Assembly (NCBI GenBank): GCA_041912175.1 | Contig: JAYRNN010000311.1 | Location: 1-20,950, forward strand | DNA length: 20,950 nt | Origin: CAZAGA01 sp041912175 | GTDB lineage: Bacteria; Chloroflexota; Anaerolineae; Anaerolineales; UBA4823 | Direction of reading: 5' to 3' | Shown: one piece after another, positions 14,379 to 20,950 of the stretch | Position numbering within the stretch: position 1 is the stretch's first letter | Layout: every line of letters begins with the position of its first letter | Translations under genes and position numbers: made by a program | Notes under the pieces: model-generated | Told to the model about the DNA's origin: nothing | What the model saw: the letters and a program-made list of their open reading frames with translations, nothing else | Database searches by the model: none

Positions 14379-16730
14379 ATGAAGCATGTGCATCTAATCG
14401 GGATTGGCGGGACAGGCTTATCGGCCATTGCTCTGGTGCTGCTGGAAAGCGGGATCAAGGTGAGCGGCTCTGATCGCGCGTCATCGCCTCTCTTCGAGCG
14501 TTTGCGGAGAGCCGGCGCACAGCTTTTCATTGGCCATCGTCCGGAGAACATACAAGGCGCGGATATTGTGATACGTTCATCTGCTATTCCTGACGATAAT
14601 CCCGAGGTACTGGCCGCGCACGCCATGGGGACCCCGGTCTTAAAACGAGCAGATTACCTTGCACAACTCACAGTTGGGAAACAAACGATTGCCGTTGCAG
14701 GTACGCATGGAAAAACAACCACCACGGCGATGATCGCCTGGGTATTGACAGCCTTGGGGCTTGACCCATCCTACATTATTGGCAGTGTCGCTAAAAATTT
14801 AGCCACGAACGCTCATGCGGGCCAGGGGCCATTTTTTGTAATCGAAGCGGATGAGTATGATCGTATGTTCTTAGGGTTGAACCCTTCCATCGCGATTGTG
14901 ACCAACATTGAGCACGATCATCCAGATTGCTACCCAACTCCTGAAGACTTCTACCAGGCTTTTCGGGCGTTTGCTTCACGTTTGTCAAATTCAGGATATT
15001 TGTTGGTATGTGCAGATGATTCTGGGGCGGCCCGGCTAGGAGAGGAAGAAGCTACATCCCGGAAAGTGATTACCTATGGGATCACGTCGCCTGGCCGGGA
15101 TTACTCAGCTCAAGAACTGCGCATTAATTCAACAGGCGGGTATGATTTCAAGGTCTTGCGGAAAGAGATCCTACAACCCCAAACTGATGTGAACGCAAGA
15201 TCGATCGCGCTTGATGTCTCTTTGCAGGCGCCCGGCTTACATAATGTCTCTAACGCGCTGGCAACATTTGCGACAGCGGACATCATTGGTTTGCCTTTGC
15301 AAAAAGTATCCACTGCACTGGCTGAGTTCCGAGGCGCTGATCGTCGTTTTGAAGTGCAGGGCGAGGTTTCGGGCATTACAGTTGTCGATGATTATGCCCA
15401 TCACCCAACCGAGATTCGGGCTACCCTGAGCGCGGCTCGGGCTCGTTTTGCTCGGCGGACGATCTGGGTTGTCTGGCAACCGCATACTTACTCTCGAACA
15501 CGTGCCTTGATTGACGATTTCGCGGCTGCTTTTGGCGACCGGTCTGAAAGCCCGGTGGAGCATGTGATTGTGACAGAAATCTTCGCAGCGCGCGAAGCCG
15601 TTCCTGAGGATGGTTTTTCTTCGAAGAATGTCGTTGATCGGATGAATCACCCTGATGCCCAATATGTGCCTGATTTGAACCAGGTTTGCCGCTTCTTACT
15701 CGACCACTTGCAACCAGGAGACGTACTTTTAGTGCTTTCGGCCGGAAATGCCGATCAGATCAGCCGCGAAGTCCTGAGGGGCCTCAGTAAAAGAGCGAAG
15801 CCACTCGTCGATACAAGGGACAGTCTCAAGCAAGACATCCCTTTGGCGCGCTATACTGCTGCTCGCGTTGGTGGGCCGGCCGACGTCTTATGGGAAGTAC
15901 AGACTGCCGAAGAATTGGCCGATGCTGCTCGATCGCTGTGGGATAGTAAAGAACCATTCTTAATACTCGGAGGTGGTTCGAATGTGCTTGTGAGTGATAA
16001 GGGGGTGCGCGGGGTGGTTGTGATTAACCGCGCGAAGCAAGTTCATTTCGACGAACAGGTAAATCCACCGCAGGTATGGGCGGAATCTGGGGCGAATTTC
16101 GGCGCGTTGGCCCGCCTGGCGGCTCAAAAGGGCCTTTCAGGACTGGAGTGGGCGGCTGGAATACCAGGTACGCTTGGTGGGGCAGTAGTTGGTAACGCCG
16201 GCGCACATGGTAAGGATGTGGCCAACAACTTCCTGATGGCTGAAATCTTGCATCAGAATGGAAAGGTTGAGAACTGGTCGAAGGATAAGATGCAGTTTGC
16301 TTATCGCAGCAGCGTGTTGAAACACCCTTTGCAATCGGGAATAACGGGCCTTCAACGTTCCGAAGCGCCAGATAGGGTTGTATTATCCGCCGTATTCGTA
16401 TTAGAGCGAAGCACACCTGAAGCGGTTCAAGAGAAGATAGATACTTTCGTGGCCCATCGACGCCAGACTCAGCCGCCTGGAGCCAGTATGGGATCGATGT
16501 TTAAAAACCCACCAGGTGATTTTGCAGGCCGCTTGATCGAAGCAGCCGGTTTAAAAGGGGCCCGTATCGGTGATGCCGAGATCAGCCCATTGCACGCGAA
16601 CTTTTTTGTCAATTTGGGCCAGGCAACCGCAGCCGATATACGCGCCCTGATCGTCTTCGCCCAGCAAAAAGTTTTTGAGCAATTCGATGTGAAGCTGGAA
16701 TTGGAAATTGAATTAGTAGGAGAATGGTGA
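14379..16730 (+). CDS. murC-murB: Fused MurC (UDP-MurNAc--L-alanine ligase) and MurB (UDP-MurNAc dehydrogenase)
   Basis: One uninterrupted frame of 783 residues. Residues 1 to about 467 are MurC: GIGGTGLSAIA (8-18), ATP loop GTHGKTTTT (108-116), EADEYDRMF, NIEHDHPDCY and DDYAHHPTEI (337-346). After a short linker, about 480-783 is MurB: GGGSNVLVSDKG (531-542) and GIPGTLGGAVVGNAGA (594-609) for FAD, YRSS (642-645), SMFKNP with the proton-donor Ser706, and the C-terminal LELE (773-776) with the expected Glu. Its length of about 300 residues suggests type II MurB. MurB makes UDP-MurNAc and MurC adds L-Ala to it, so the fusion joins consecutive steps. Both active sites look intact. ATG at 14379 has GAGG at 14365-14368. 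It overlaps ddl by 7 nt. Confidence 0.95.
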   Translation: MKHVHLIGIGGTGLSAIALVLLESGIKVSGSDRASSPLFERLRRAGAQLFIGHRPENIQGADIVIRSSAIPDDNPEVLAAHAMGTPVLKRADYLAQLTVGKQTIAVAGTHGKTTTTAMIAWVLTALGLDPSYIIGSVAKNLATNAHAGQGPFFVIEADEYDRMFLGLNPSIAIVTNIEHDHPDCYPTPEDFYQAFRAFASRLSNSGYLLVCADDSGAARLGEEEATSRKVITYGITSPGRDYSAQELRINSTGGYDFKVLRKEILQPQTDVNARSIALDVSLQAPGLHNVSNALATFATADIIGLPLQKVSTALAEFRGADRRFEVQGEVSGITVVDDYAHHPTEIRATLSAARARFARRTIWVVWQPHTYSRTRALIDDFAAAFGDRSESPVEHVIVTEIFAAREAVPEDGFSSKNVVDRMNHPDAQYVPDLNQVCRFLLDHLQPGDVLLVLSAGNADQISREVLRGLSKRAKPLVDTRDSLKQDIPLARYTAARVGGPADVLWEVQTAEELADAARSLWDSKEPFLILGGGSNVLVSDKGVRGVVVINRAKQVHFDEQVNPPQVWAESGANFGALARLAAQKGLSGLEWAAGIPGTLGGAVVGNAGAHGKDVANNFLMAEILHQNGKVENWSKDKMQFAYRSSVLKHPLQSGITGLQRSEAPDRVVLSAVFVLERSTPEAVQEKIDTFVAHRRQTQPPGASMGSMFKNPPGDFAGRLIEAAGLKGARIGDAEISPLHANFFVNLGQATAADIRALIVFAQQKVFEQFDVKLELEIELVGEW

Positions 16731-17851
16731 ACGAAGGTAGAAAGCTTCGGGTAGGTGTGATATTTGGTGGACGCTCGGGAGAACACGAGGTGTCGCTGAT
16801 GTCAGCGCGCTCTGTCCTCGGCGCTTTAGATCGCCAGAAATATGAAGTGATCCAGATTGGTGTTGCCCCTGACGGTAGATGGTGGATGGGCGAAGGTATC
16901 CTGGAAGCATTAACTGCAGGCGAATCTCTCACACCTTTTGTGTCGGTATCTATACTGCCGGATCCGACACAAACGTCTCTTTTTATCTTGAACGCTGCGG
17001 AGCCATATCCACCGGTGAATTTAGATGTCGTTTTCCCGGTATTGCATGGTACCTATGGCGAAGATGGAACACTTCAGGGTGTCCTTGAATTGGCGGATAT
17101 CGCCTATGTAGGCGCTGGCGTCTTGGGATCAGCCTTGGGTATGGATAAGGCGGTATTTAAAGACATCATGCGTTCACAAAATATTCCGATCGTTGAAAGT
17201 ATGGTTGTGCTGAGCAAGGAAATCGAGAAGATGATTGAAGAAGTGCTGGACCGGGCAGAACAGGTTGCAGCATACCCACTATTTGTGAAACCTGCTAACC
17301 TGGGGTCATCCGTTGGGATCAGTAAGTGCCTGAACCGTTCGGACTTAATGGAGGGGCTGATCGAGGCAGCTTGTTACGACCGGAAAGTGATCGTCGAACG
17401 TGGTCTTAACGCGCGTGAAATTGAAGTGAGTGTATTGGGAAATGATCATCCGTTGGCGTCCGTCCCCGGAGAGGTCGTTCCATCGCGAGAGTTTTACTCT
17501 TATGAGGCGAAATATATTGATGGAAAATCTGATTTGATTATTCCGGCGCCGCTATCCACGGAATTGACTGCAAAGGTTCAAGGACTGGCGGTCAAAGCCT
17601 ACAGGGCAATCGATTGTTCTGGTATGGCGCGAGTGGATTTTCTATTAGACAAAGCACCTACGCGAGGAGACGGGTTGTACTTAAGCGAAATCAATACAAT
17701 CCCAGGCTTTACGCAAATCAGCATGTATCCGAAATTATGGGAAGCCAGCGCGCTGCCCTATCCGAAACTGCTCGATCGATTAATTGAATTGGCTTTAGAG
17801 CGGAAAGCGGATCGTGACCATATCGAACACCGCCTCCGACGGGACCATTAA
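16724..17851 (+). CDS. ddl: D-alanine--D-alanine ligase (Ddl)
   Basis: An ATP-grasp enzyme of 375 residues that joins two D-Ala molecules for MurF. It shows GGRSGEHEVSLMSA (15-28), FPVLHGTYGEDGTLQG (104-119), FVKPANLGSSVGISK (187-201), EFYSYEAKY (256-264), ARVDFLL (302-308) and SEINTIPGFT (321-330). The EFYSYEAKY segment, with a Tyr where D-Ala-D-Ala ligases carry one, argues against a VanA-type D-lactate ligase. The ATG at 16724 overlaps the murC-murB stop, but AGGAG (16718-16722) is only 1 nt away from it. The next codon, GTG at 16727, has better spacing and may be the real start. Its stop is 2 nt before ftsQ. Confidence 0.95.
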   Translation: MVNEGRKLRVGVIFGGRSGEHEVSLMSARSVLGALDRQKYEVIQIGVAPDGRWWMGEGILEALTAGESLTPFVSVSILPDPTQTSLFILNAAEPYPPVNLDVVFPVLHGTYGEDGTLQGVLELADIAYVGAGVLGSALGMDKAVFKDIMRSQNIPIVESMVVLSKEIEKMIEEVLDRAEQVAAYPLFVKPANLGSSVGISKCLNRSDLMEGLIEAACYDRKVIVERGLNAREIEVSVLGNDHPLASVPGEVVPSREFYSYEAKYIDGKSDLIIPAPLSTELTAKVQGLAVKAYRAIDCSGMARVDFLLDKAPTRGDGLYLSEINTIPGFTQISMYPKLWEASALPYPKLLDRLIELALERKADRDHIEHRLRRDH

Positions 17852-17853
17852 CC

Positions 17854-19002
17854 ATGACAAGGTTGCAGAATACTTCACATACGGGTCAAACAGTCCAGCG
17901 CCGAAAGGATACTCCTTCGAATAGTTCATCTAAAGCTAATCGAGGCAACGAACCGGCGAATAAGCGCACGGGAGCCAACCGGCGAAATACCGCGAAGGAA
18001 CGAAAAGAGCGCCAGGCGAAAGTGACCTCCGCGCCCCCTCCGGTCATGGCGCGCAGTTATAACATGGAAACGCCGCTTCCAGCGAAACGGACGTATAACC
18101 AAAAAGCGCGCCGGCGGTTTGATGTCGCATTAAACGTGCCTGGGGCTGAAATGCGTTTACCCTCCCTGCCAATCTTCCGGGTGAACCTGAAATTATTGTC
18201 GCTTGGTCTTGTAATTGCATTACTCGGAGCTCTGTACTATTTGTGGAATGCGCCATTTTTCCAGGTGAAAGCAGCCGTGGTTGAGGGGGCGGCCATGCTA
18301 AAAGCTAGCGATGTAAATGCGGTATTAGGCGTAAGCGGAGAATCGATTTTTTCTCTACACGCCTCTGAGCTACAAAAAGAACTTCAAAATGCCTTTCCTG
18401 AGTTTTCAACTGTCTCGGTTGATGTGTCATTACCGGATAAAGTAATTGTGAGAGTTACCGAGCGGACTCCCGTACTCACCTGGCGACAGGGGGGCGCCGA
18501 CCAGCTCGTTGACCAGGCAGGATATGCTTTCCCGATGCGCCTGGGCGCCAGCACGTTGATTACGCCAGTGGTTGAATCTGCCGGCGCTCCCCCAGCGCTT
18601 GGGATCTCTACGCAAGATATCGCGGCTCTCGTTGCTGATAGCTCCAGTTTTGAAGCTGAGCAAACGAAAGTCGAACCAACTGTAAAAAAGGATGGCGATC
18701 CCAGTGTCTCGACGGAAAAAACCGCCTCTTCACAACCTCTCCTCCAACCTGAGATGGTTTCCGCGATCCTGGCAATTTCCAAAGTTATTCCTGCCAATCT
18801 GGCCTTGTTGTACGATCCGCAACATGGTTTAGGATGGCAAGACGAACGTGGTTGGAAAGTGTATTTTGGCGACTCCAAGGATATCGATATGAAGCTGAAG
18901 GTCTATGACGCCATCGTAAGCCGTTTGATCGACGAGGAAGCTCAGCCGACCTTTATCAGCGTGGAGCATGTTCACAACCCATATTTTCGTGTGGAACAAT
19001 GA
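17854..19002 (+). CDS. ftsQ: FtsQ/DivIB-type cell division protein
   Basis: A bitopic protein of 382 residues. A long basic, Asn/Arg/Lys-rich cytoplasmic tail (1 to about 105) leads to one membrane helix (about 111-130). A POTRA-like domain follows (about 134-203: FFQVKAAVVEGAAML ... VSLPDKVIVRVTERTPV), then the C-terminal beta region (about 207-375). FtsQ/DivIB binds FtsL and the DivIC/FtsB partner outside the membrane. The beta region contains a low-complexity insert of about 40 residues, rich in Ser, Thr, Glu and Lys (about 258-298), probably disordered. The fold order plus position between ddl and ftsA make the call firm, although sequence conservation is low. The start is 2 nt after the ddl stop with no clear ribosome site, so translational coupling is likely. 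Confidence 0.88.
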   Translation: MTRLQNTSHTGQTVQRRKDTPSNSSSKANRGNEPANKRTGANRRNTAKERKERQAKVTSAPPPVMARSYNMETPLPAKRTYNQKARRRFDVALNVPGAEMRLPSLPIFRVNLKLLSLGLVIALLGALYYLWNAPFFQVKAAVVEGAAMLKASDVNAVLGVSGESIFSLHASELQKELQNAFPEFSTVSVDVSLPDKVIVRVTERTPVLTWRQGGADQLVDQAGYAFPMRLGASTLITPVVESAGAPPALGISTQDIAALVADSSSFEAEQTKVEPTVKKDGDPSVSTEKTASSQPLLQPEMVSAILAISKVIPANLALLYDPQHGLGWQDERGWKVYFGDSKDIDMKLKVYDAIVSRLIDEEAQPTFISVEHVHNPYFRVEQ

Positions 19003-19045
19003 TTGCGATGATCGCTTGTATCATCACAACCCGCAATTTTATAAG
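19003..19045 (+). promoter_or_regulatory. ftsQ-ftsA spacer: imperfect hairpin and candidate promoter
   Basis: GATGAT (19007-19012) pairs with ATCATC (19020-19025), and TTGCG (19003-19007) can pair with CGCAA (19032-19036), followed by TTTT. This gives a bulged, terminator-like stem. Overlapping it, TTGTAT (19016-19021) and TATAAG (19040-19045) are 18 bp apart and could form a promoter for ftsA-ftsZ starting near 19052. Both readings are tentative. Confidence 0.4.
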
Positions 19046-19066
19046 TAAGAAAAACAGGTTGTAATT

Positions 19067-20326
19067 ATGGATGAACCCGTCGTAGTAGGAATTGATATTG
19101 GCACAACCAAAATATGTACATTGGTAGCCAGGGAAGAAGCCCCCGGCCAACTTCGTATCTTAGGTGTAGGGATTGAATCCTCCGAAGGGTTGCGCAAAGG
19201 CGTTGTGGTAGATCTGGCAGCCGCATCTCAGGCCGTTGCACGCTCCATCGATAAGGCGGAGCGATCATCGGGTTTGGAGATCAACTCAGCATTGGTAAGC
19301 CTGGCGGGTTCGAATGTCTCATCCGTGAATAGCCGGGGGGTTGTAGGGGTCTCGGGGCGAGTAATTGCCCAGGAGGATGTCATTCGCGCCGTCGATGCTG
19401 CAAGGGCTGTAGCGATCCCGCACAACCGTGAGGTCATTCATGTAATCCAGCGCGGATTTGACATTGATGGACAATCTGGGATACGTATGCCGATTGGAAT
19501 GCACGGATATCGCCTGGAAGTGGAGTGCCATATTATCACGGCTTCAGCCGCCAGTGTCGAGAATTTACGTCAATGTGTCGCCGCAGCAGGGGTTGAAGTT
19601 TCTCAATTTGTGCTGAACCCTTTGGCGTCCGCCGAAGTTGTGGTTAATGAAACTGAGCGGCAGATGGGCGTGGTTGTTTGCGACATCGGCGGAGGCACTA
19701 CCGATTTGGCGATTTATATCGATGGCGATGTTTGGCATACCGCGGTACTGGCTGTCGGCGGCAATCACATTACTTCAGACATCGCTCACGGCTTGCGTTT
19801 GCCAATGTCTCAAGCCGAAGAAGTAAAAATCCAGCACGGACATGCCGATCCGCGCGCATTTGACGCTAAGGAATTTTTCAGTGTGCGTCCGTTTGGAGAG
19901 CAGGATGCAGTTCAGGTCAGTCGGCAGGAACTGGTGCTCATTATGAATGCCAGGGTAGAAGAAATCTTTAGCCTGGTCGTGCAAGAGATTAAACGTTCTG
20001 GATATGACGGCTTGTTGCCTGCCGGGATGGTGCTGACCGGCGGCTGCAGTGCGATCCCGGGCATTCGATCGGTAGCATCCAGTGTTCTGGGTGTTCCAGT
20101 GCGAATCGCCAGGCCAGAAAATCTGATCGGGATGGTAGACCGGTTGGATTCACCAGCTTACTCGACCAGCGTTGGCTTGCTCCGCTGGGCGTTATTGTTC
20201 AATGAGGTTACTCCTCAGAGGCCCAAACATCGAAGTACACCAATTAGACAAGGAGGTGGAGCAGCGTCTTCTGGCCCCGTGGACATGGAGAAAATCAAGA
20301 ACTGGTTACGAAGACTATTGCCCTGA
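19067..20326 (+). CDS. ftsA: Cell division protein FtsA
   Basis: An actin-like ATPase of 419 residues that tethers FtsZ to the membrane. Nucleotide-binding motifs are GIDIGTTK (8-15), CDIGGGTTD (205-213) and LTGGCSAIPG (323-332). The 1C (SHS2) domain lies about 84-165, with the family stretch HVIQRGFDIDGQ. After a flexible Gly/Ser/Pro linker (about 384-405), the last 13 residues (MEKIKNWLRRLLP) form an amphipathic helix, the usual FtsA membrane anchor. The ATG at 19067 has only a weak AGG at 19056-19058. ftsZ follows after a 63-nt spacer, the normal ftsA-ftsZ order. Confidence 0.96.
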   Translation: MDEPVVVGIDIGTTKICTLVAREEAPGQLRILGVGIESSEGLRKGVVVDLAAASQAVARSIDKAERSSGLEINSALVSLAGSNVSSVNSRGVVGVSGRVIAQEDVIRAVDAARAVAIPHNREVIHVIQRGFDIDGQSGIRMPIGMHGYRLEVECHIITASAASVENLRQCVAAAGVEVSQFVLNPLASAEVVVNETERQMGVVVCDIGGGTTDLAIYIDGDVWHTAVLAVGGNHITSDIAHGLRLPMSQAEEVKIQHGHADPRAFDAKEFFSVRPFGEQDAVQVSRQELVLIMNARVEEIFSLVVQEIKRSGYDGLLPAGMVLTGGCSAIPGIRSVASSVLGVPVRIARPENLIGMVDRLDSPAYSTSVGLLRWALLFNEVTPQRPKHRSTPIRQGGGAASSGPVDMEKIKNWLRRLLP

Positions 20327-20332
20327 TTACAC

Positions 20333-20353
20333 AATGATTAACAGGATCATTTT
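20333..20353 (+). other. Small AT-rich inverted repeat between ftsA and ftsZ
   Basis: AATGAT (20333-20338) and ATCATT (20346-20351) form a 6-bp stem with a 7-nt loop, followed by two more T. It is too weak to call a terminator, but it could lower readthrough or protect the ftsZ message. Confidence 0.25.
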
Positions 20354-20389
20354 ATCCATCGGTGAATCTTTACTTTTTAGGAGGAAGCA

Positions 20390-20950
20390 ATGACAAAAAA
20401 CCCAGGTATGCCGAACCAGATCGAATCCTTGGCCCATATTAAGGTGGTCGGGGTAGGCGGCGGCGGCTGCAATGCCGTCGATCGAATGATTGATGAAGGC
20501 CTTCAGGGTGTGGAGTTTGTGGCTGTCAACACGGATGCCCAGGCGCTAATGCTCTCAAAGGCGACAACCCGAGTGCGAGTAGGTGAGAAGCTTACTCGTG
20601 GGTTGGGTTCCGGCGGCGATCCGGATAACGGGCGCAAGGCCACCGAGGAGTCGGCGGAAGAATTGTATTCCGTGCTCAAAGGGGCTGACATGGTCTTCAT
20701 CACTTCTGGCATGGGCGGCGGCACCGGCACTGGCGGCGCGCCGATCGTAGCCCAGATTGCCAAAGAGTGCGGCGCATTGACCATCGGCGTCGTCACCCGT
20801 CCATTTACCTTTGAAGGATCTCGCCGAATTCAATCAGCCGAGGTCGGCATTGGTAAGCTTAAAGAACAGGCCGATACTTTGATTGTCATCCCGAATGACC
20901 GCCTGCTGCAGATTGTGGATAAGCGTGCGAACCTACAGACCGCATTTCGC
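20390..20950 (+). CDS. ftsZ: Cell division GTPase FtsZ, N-terminal part (cut by window edge)
   Basis: The first 187 residues are present and the frame is still open at base 950 of the last kilobase. Translation gives KVVGVGGGGCNAVDRMI (18-34), VAVNTDAQAL (44-53), the tubulin/FtsZ signature GGGTGTGGAP (110-119), TRPFTFEG and IVIPNDRLL, all standard FtsZ. FtsZ polymerises with GTP into the ring that organises septum synthesis, held to the membrane by FtsA from the preceding gene. The ATG at 20390 has a strong AGGAGG at 20379-20384, five bases away, suggesting high translation compared with most genes of the cluster. The C-terminal linker and FtsA-binding tail lie outside the window. Confidence 0.97.
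   Translation, partial: MTKNPGMPNQIESLAHIKVVGVGGGGCNAVDRMIDEGLQGVEFVAVNTDAQALMLSKATTRVRVGEKLTRGLGSGGDPDNGRKATEESAEELYSVLKGADMVFITSGMGGGTGTGGAPIVAQIAKECGALTIGVVTRPFTFEGSRRIQSAEVGIGKLKEQADTLIVIPNDRLLQIVDKRANLQTAFR

Noticed and set aside
15237..15662. Long - strand reading frame opposite murC-murB (similar ones at 670-1092, 18384-18878 and 16024-16416)
   Set aside because: They lie wholly or largely opposite well-identified genes, have no recognisable domains or ribosome sites, and read like shadow frames.
16724..17851. Ddl as a VanA-like D-Ala-D-lactate ligase
   Set aside because: The EFYSYEAKY segment matches D-Ala-D-Ala ligases, and no vanH, vanX or regulators are near.
1..20950. Mobile element, CRISPR array, tRNA or defence system
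   Set aside because: I saw no transposase, integrase, spaced direct-repeat array, tRNA-like cloverleaf or toxin-antitoxin pair; almost all sequence is explained by housekeeping genes.

Overview
The window holds a nearly complete division and cell wall (dcw) cluster on the + strand, preceded by a small unrelated metabolic block. Base composition looks roughly balanced (judged by eye, not counted). Gene order, a fused MurC-MurB protein, a variant MurG and a CvpA-like membrane gene inside the cluster suggest a deep-branching Gram-positive-type or monoderm-like bacterium. My best guess is Chloroflexota, Anaerolineae-like. That placement is inferred from gene content and has not been tested by phylogeny.

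Left block (1-3526): the 3' end of an NADP-type malic enzyme gene (maeB) is cut by the window edge. A two-gene unit follows, a low-molecular-weight phosphotyrosine-phosphatase-like protein and a fructosamine/ribulosamine 3-kinase-like protein. Their reading frames overlap by 8 nt, and the pair resembles a protein-deglycation module. A cysteine-desulfurase-like PLP enzyme lies on the - strand. Its stop is 3 nt from the kinase stop, and it diverges from the dcw cluster.

Control region (3527-3757): this holds divergent promoters, a row of 10-bp-spaced GTGGGA-type MraZ boxes just downstream of a good sigma70-type promoter, and a GC-rich hairpin in the mraZ leader.

dcw cluster (3758-20950): mraZ, rsmH, ftsL-like, ftsI, murF, mraY, murD, ftsW, murG, a CvpA-like membrane gene, a murC-murB fusion, ddl, ftsQ, ftsA and the 5' part of ftsZ. 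Most junctions are tight or overlapping, which points to one long operon. Internal starts are possible, best supported before ftsA. The products cover UDP-MurNAc formation (MurB), L-Ala addition (MurC), D-Glu addition (MurD), D-Ala-D-Ala synthesis and addition (Ddl, MurF), lipid I and II synthesis (MraY, MurG), glycan polymerisation and crosslinking (FtsW, FtsI), and the divisome scaffold (FtsL, FtsQ, FtsA, FtsZ). murE, the ligase for the third peptide residue, is missing from its usual place between ftsI and murF.

I saw no tRNA, rRNA, CRISPR array, insertion sequence or phage gene. Nothing here is a clearly new system. The more unusual points are the variant MurG motifs, the missing murE, the MurC-MurB fusion, the CvpA-like gene inside the cluster, the deglycation pair and the structured mraZ leader.
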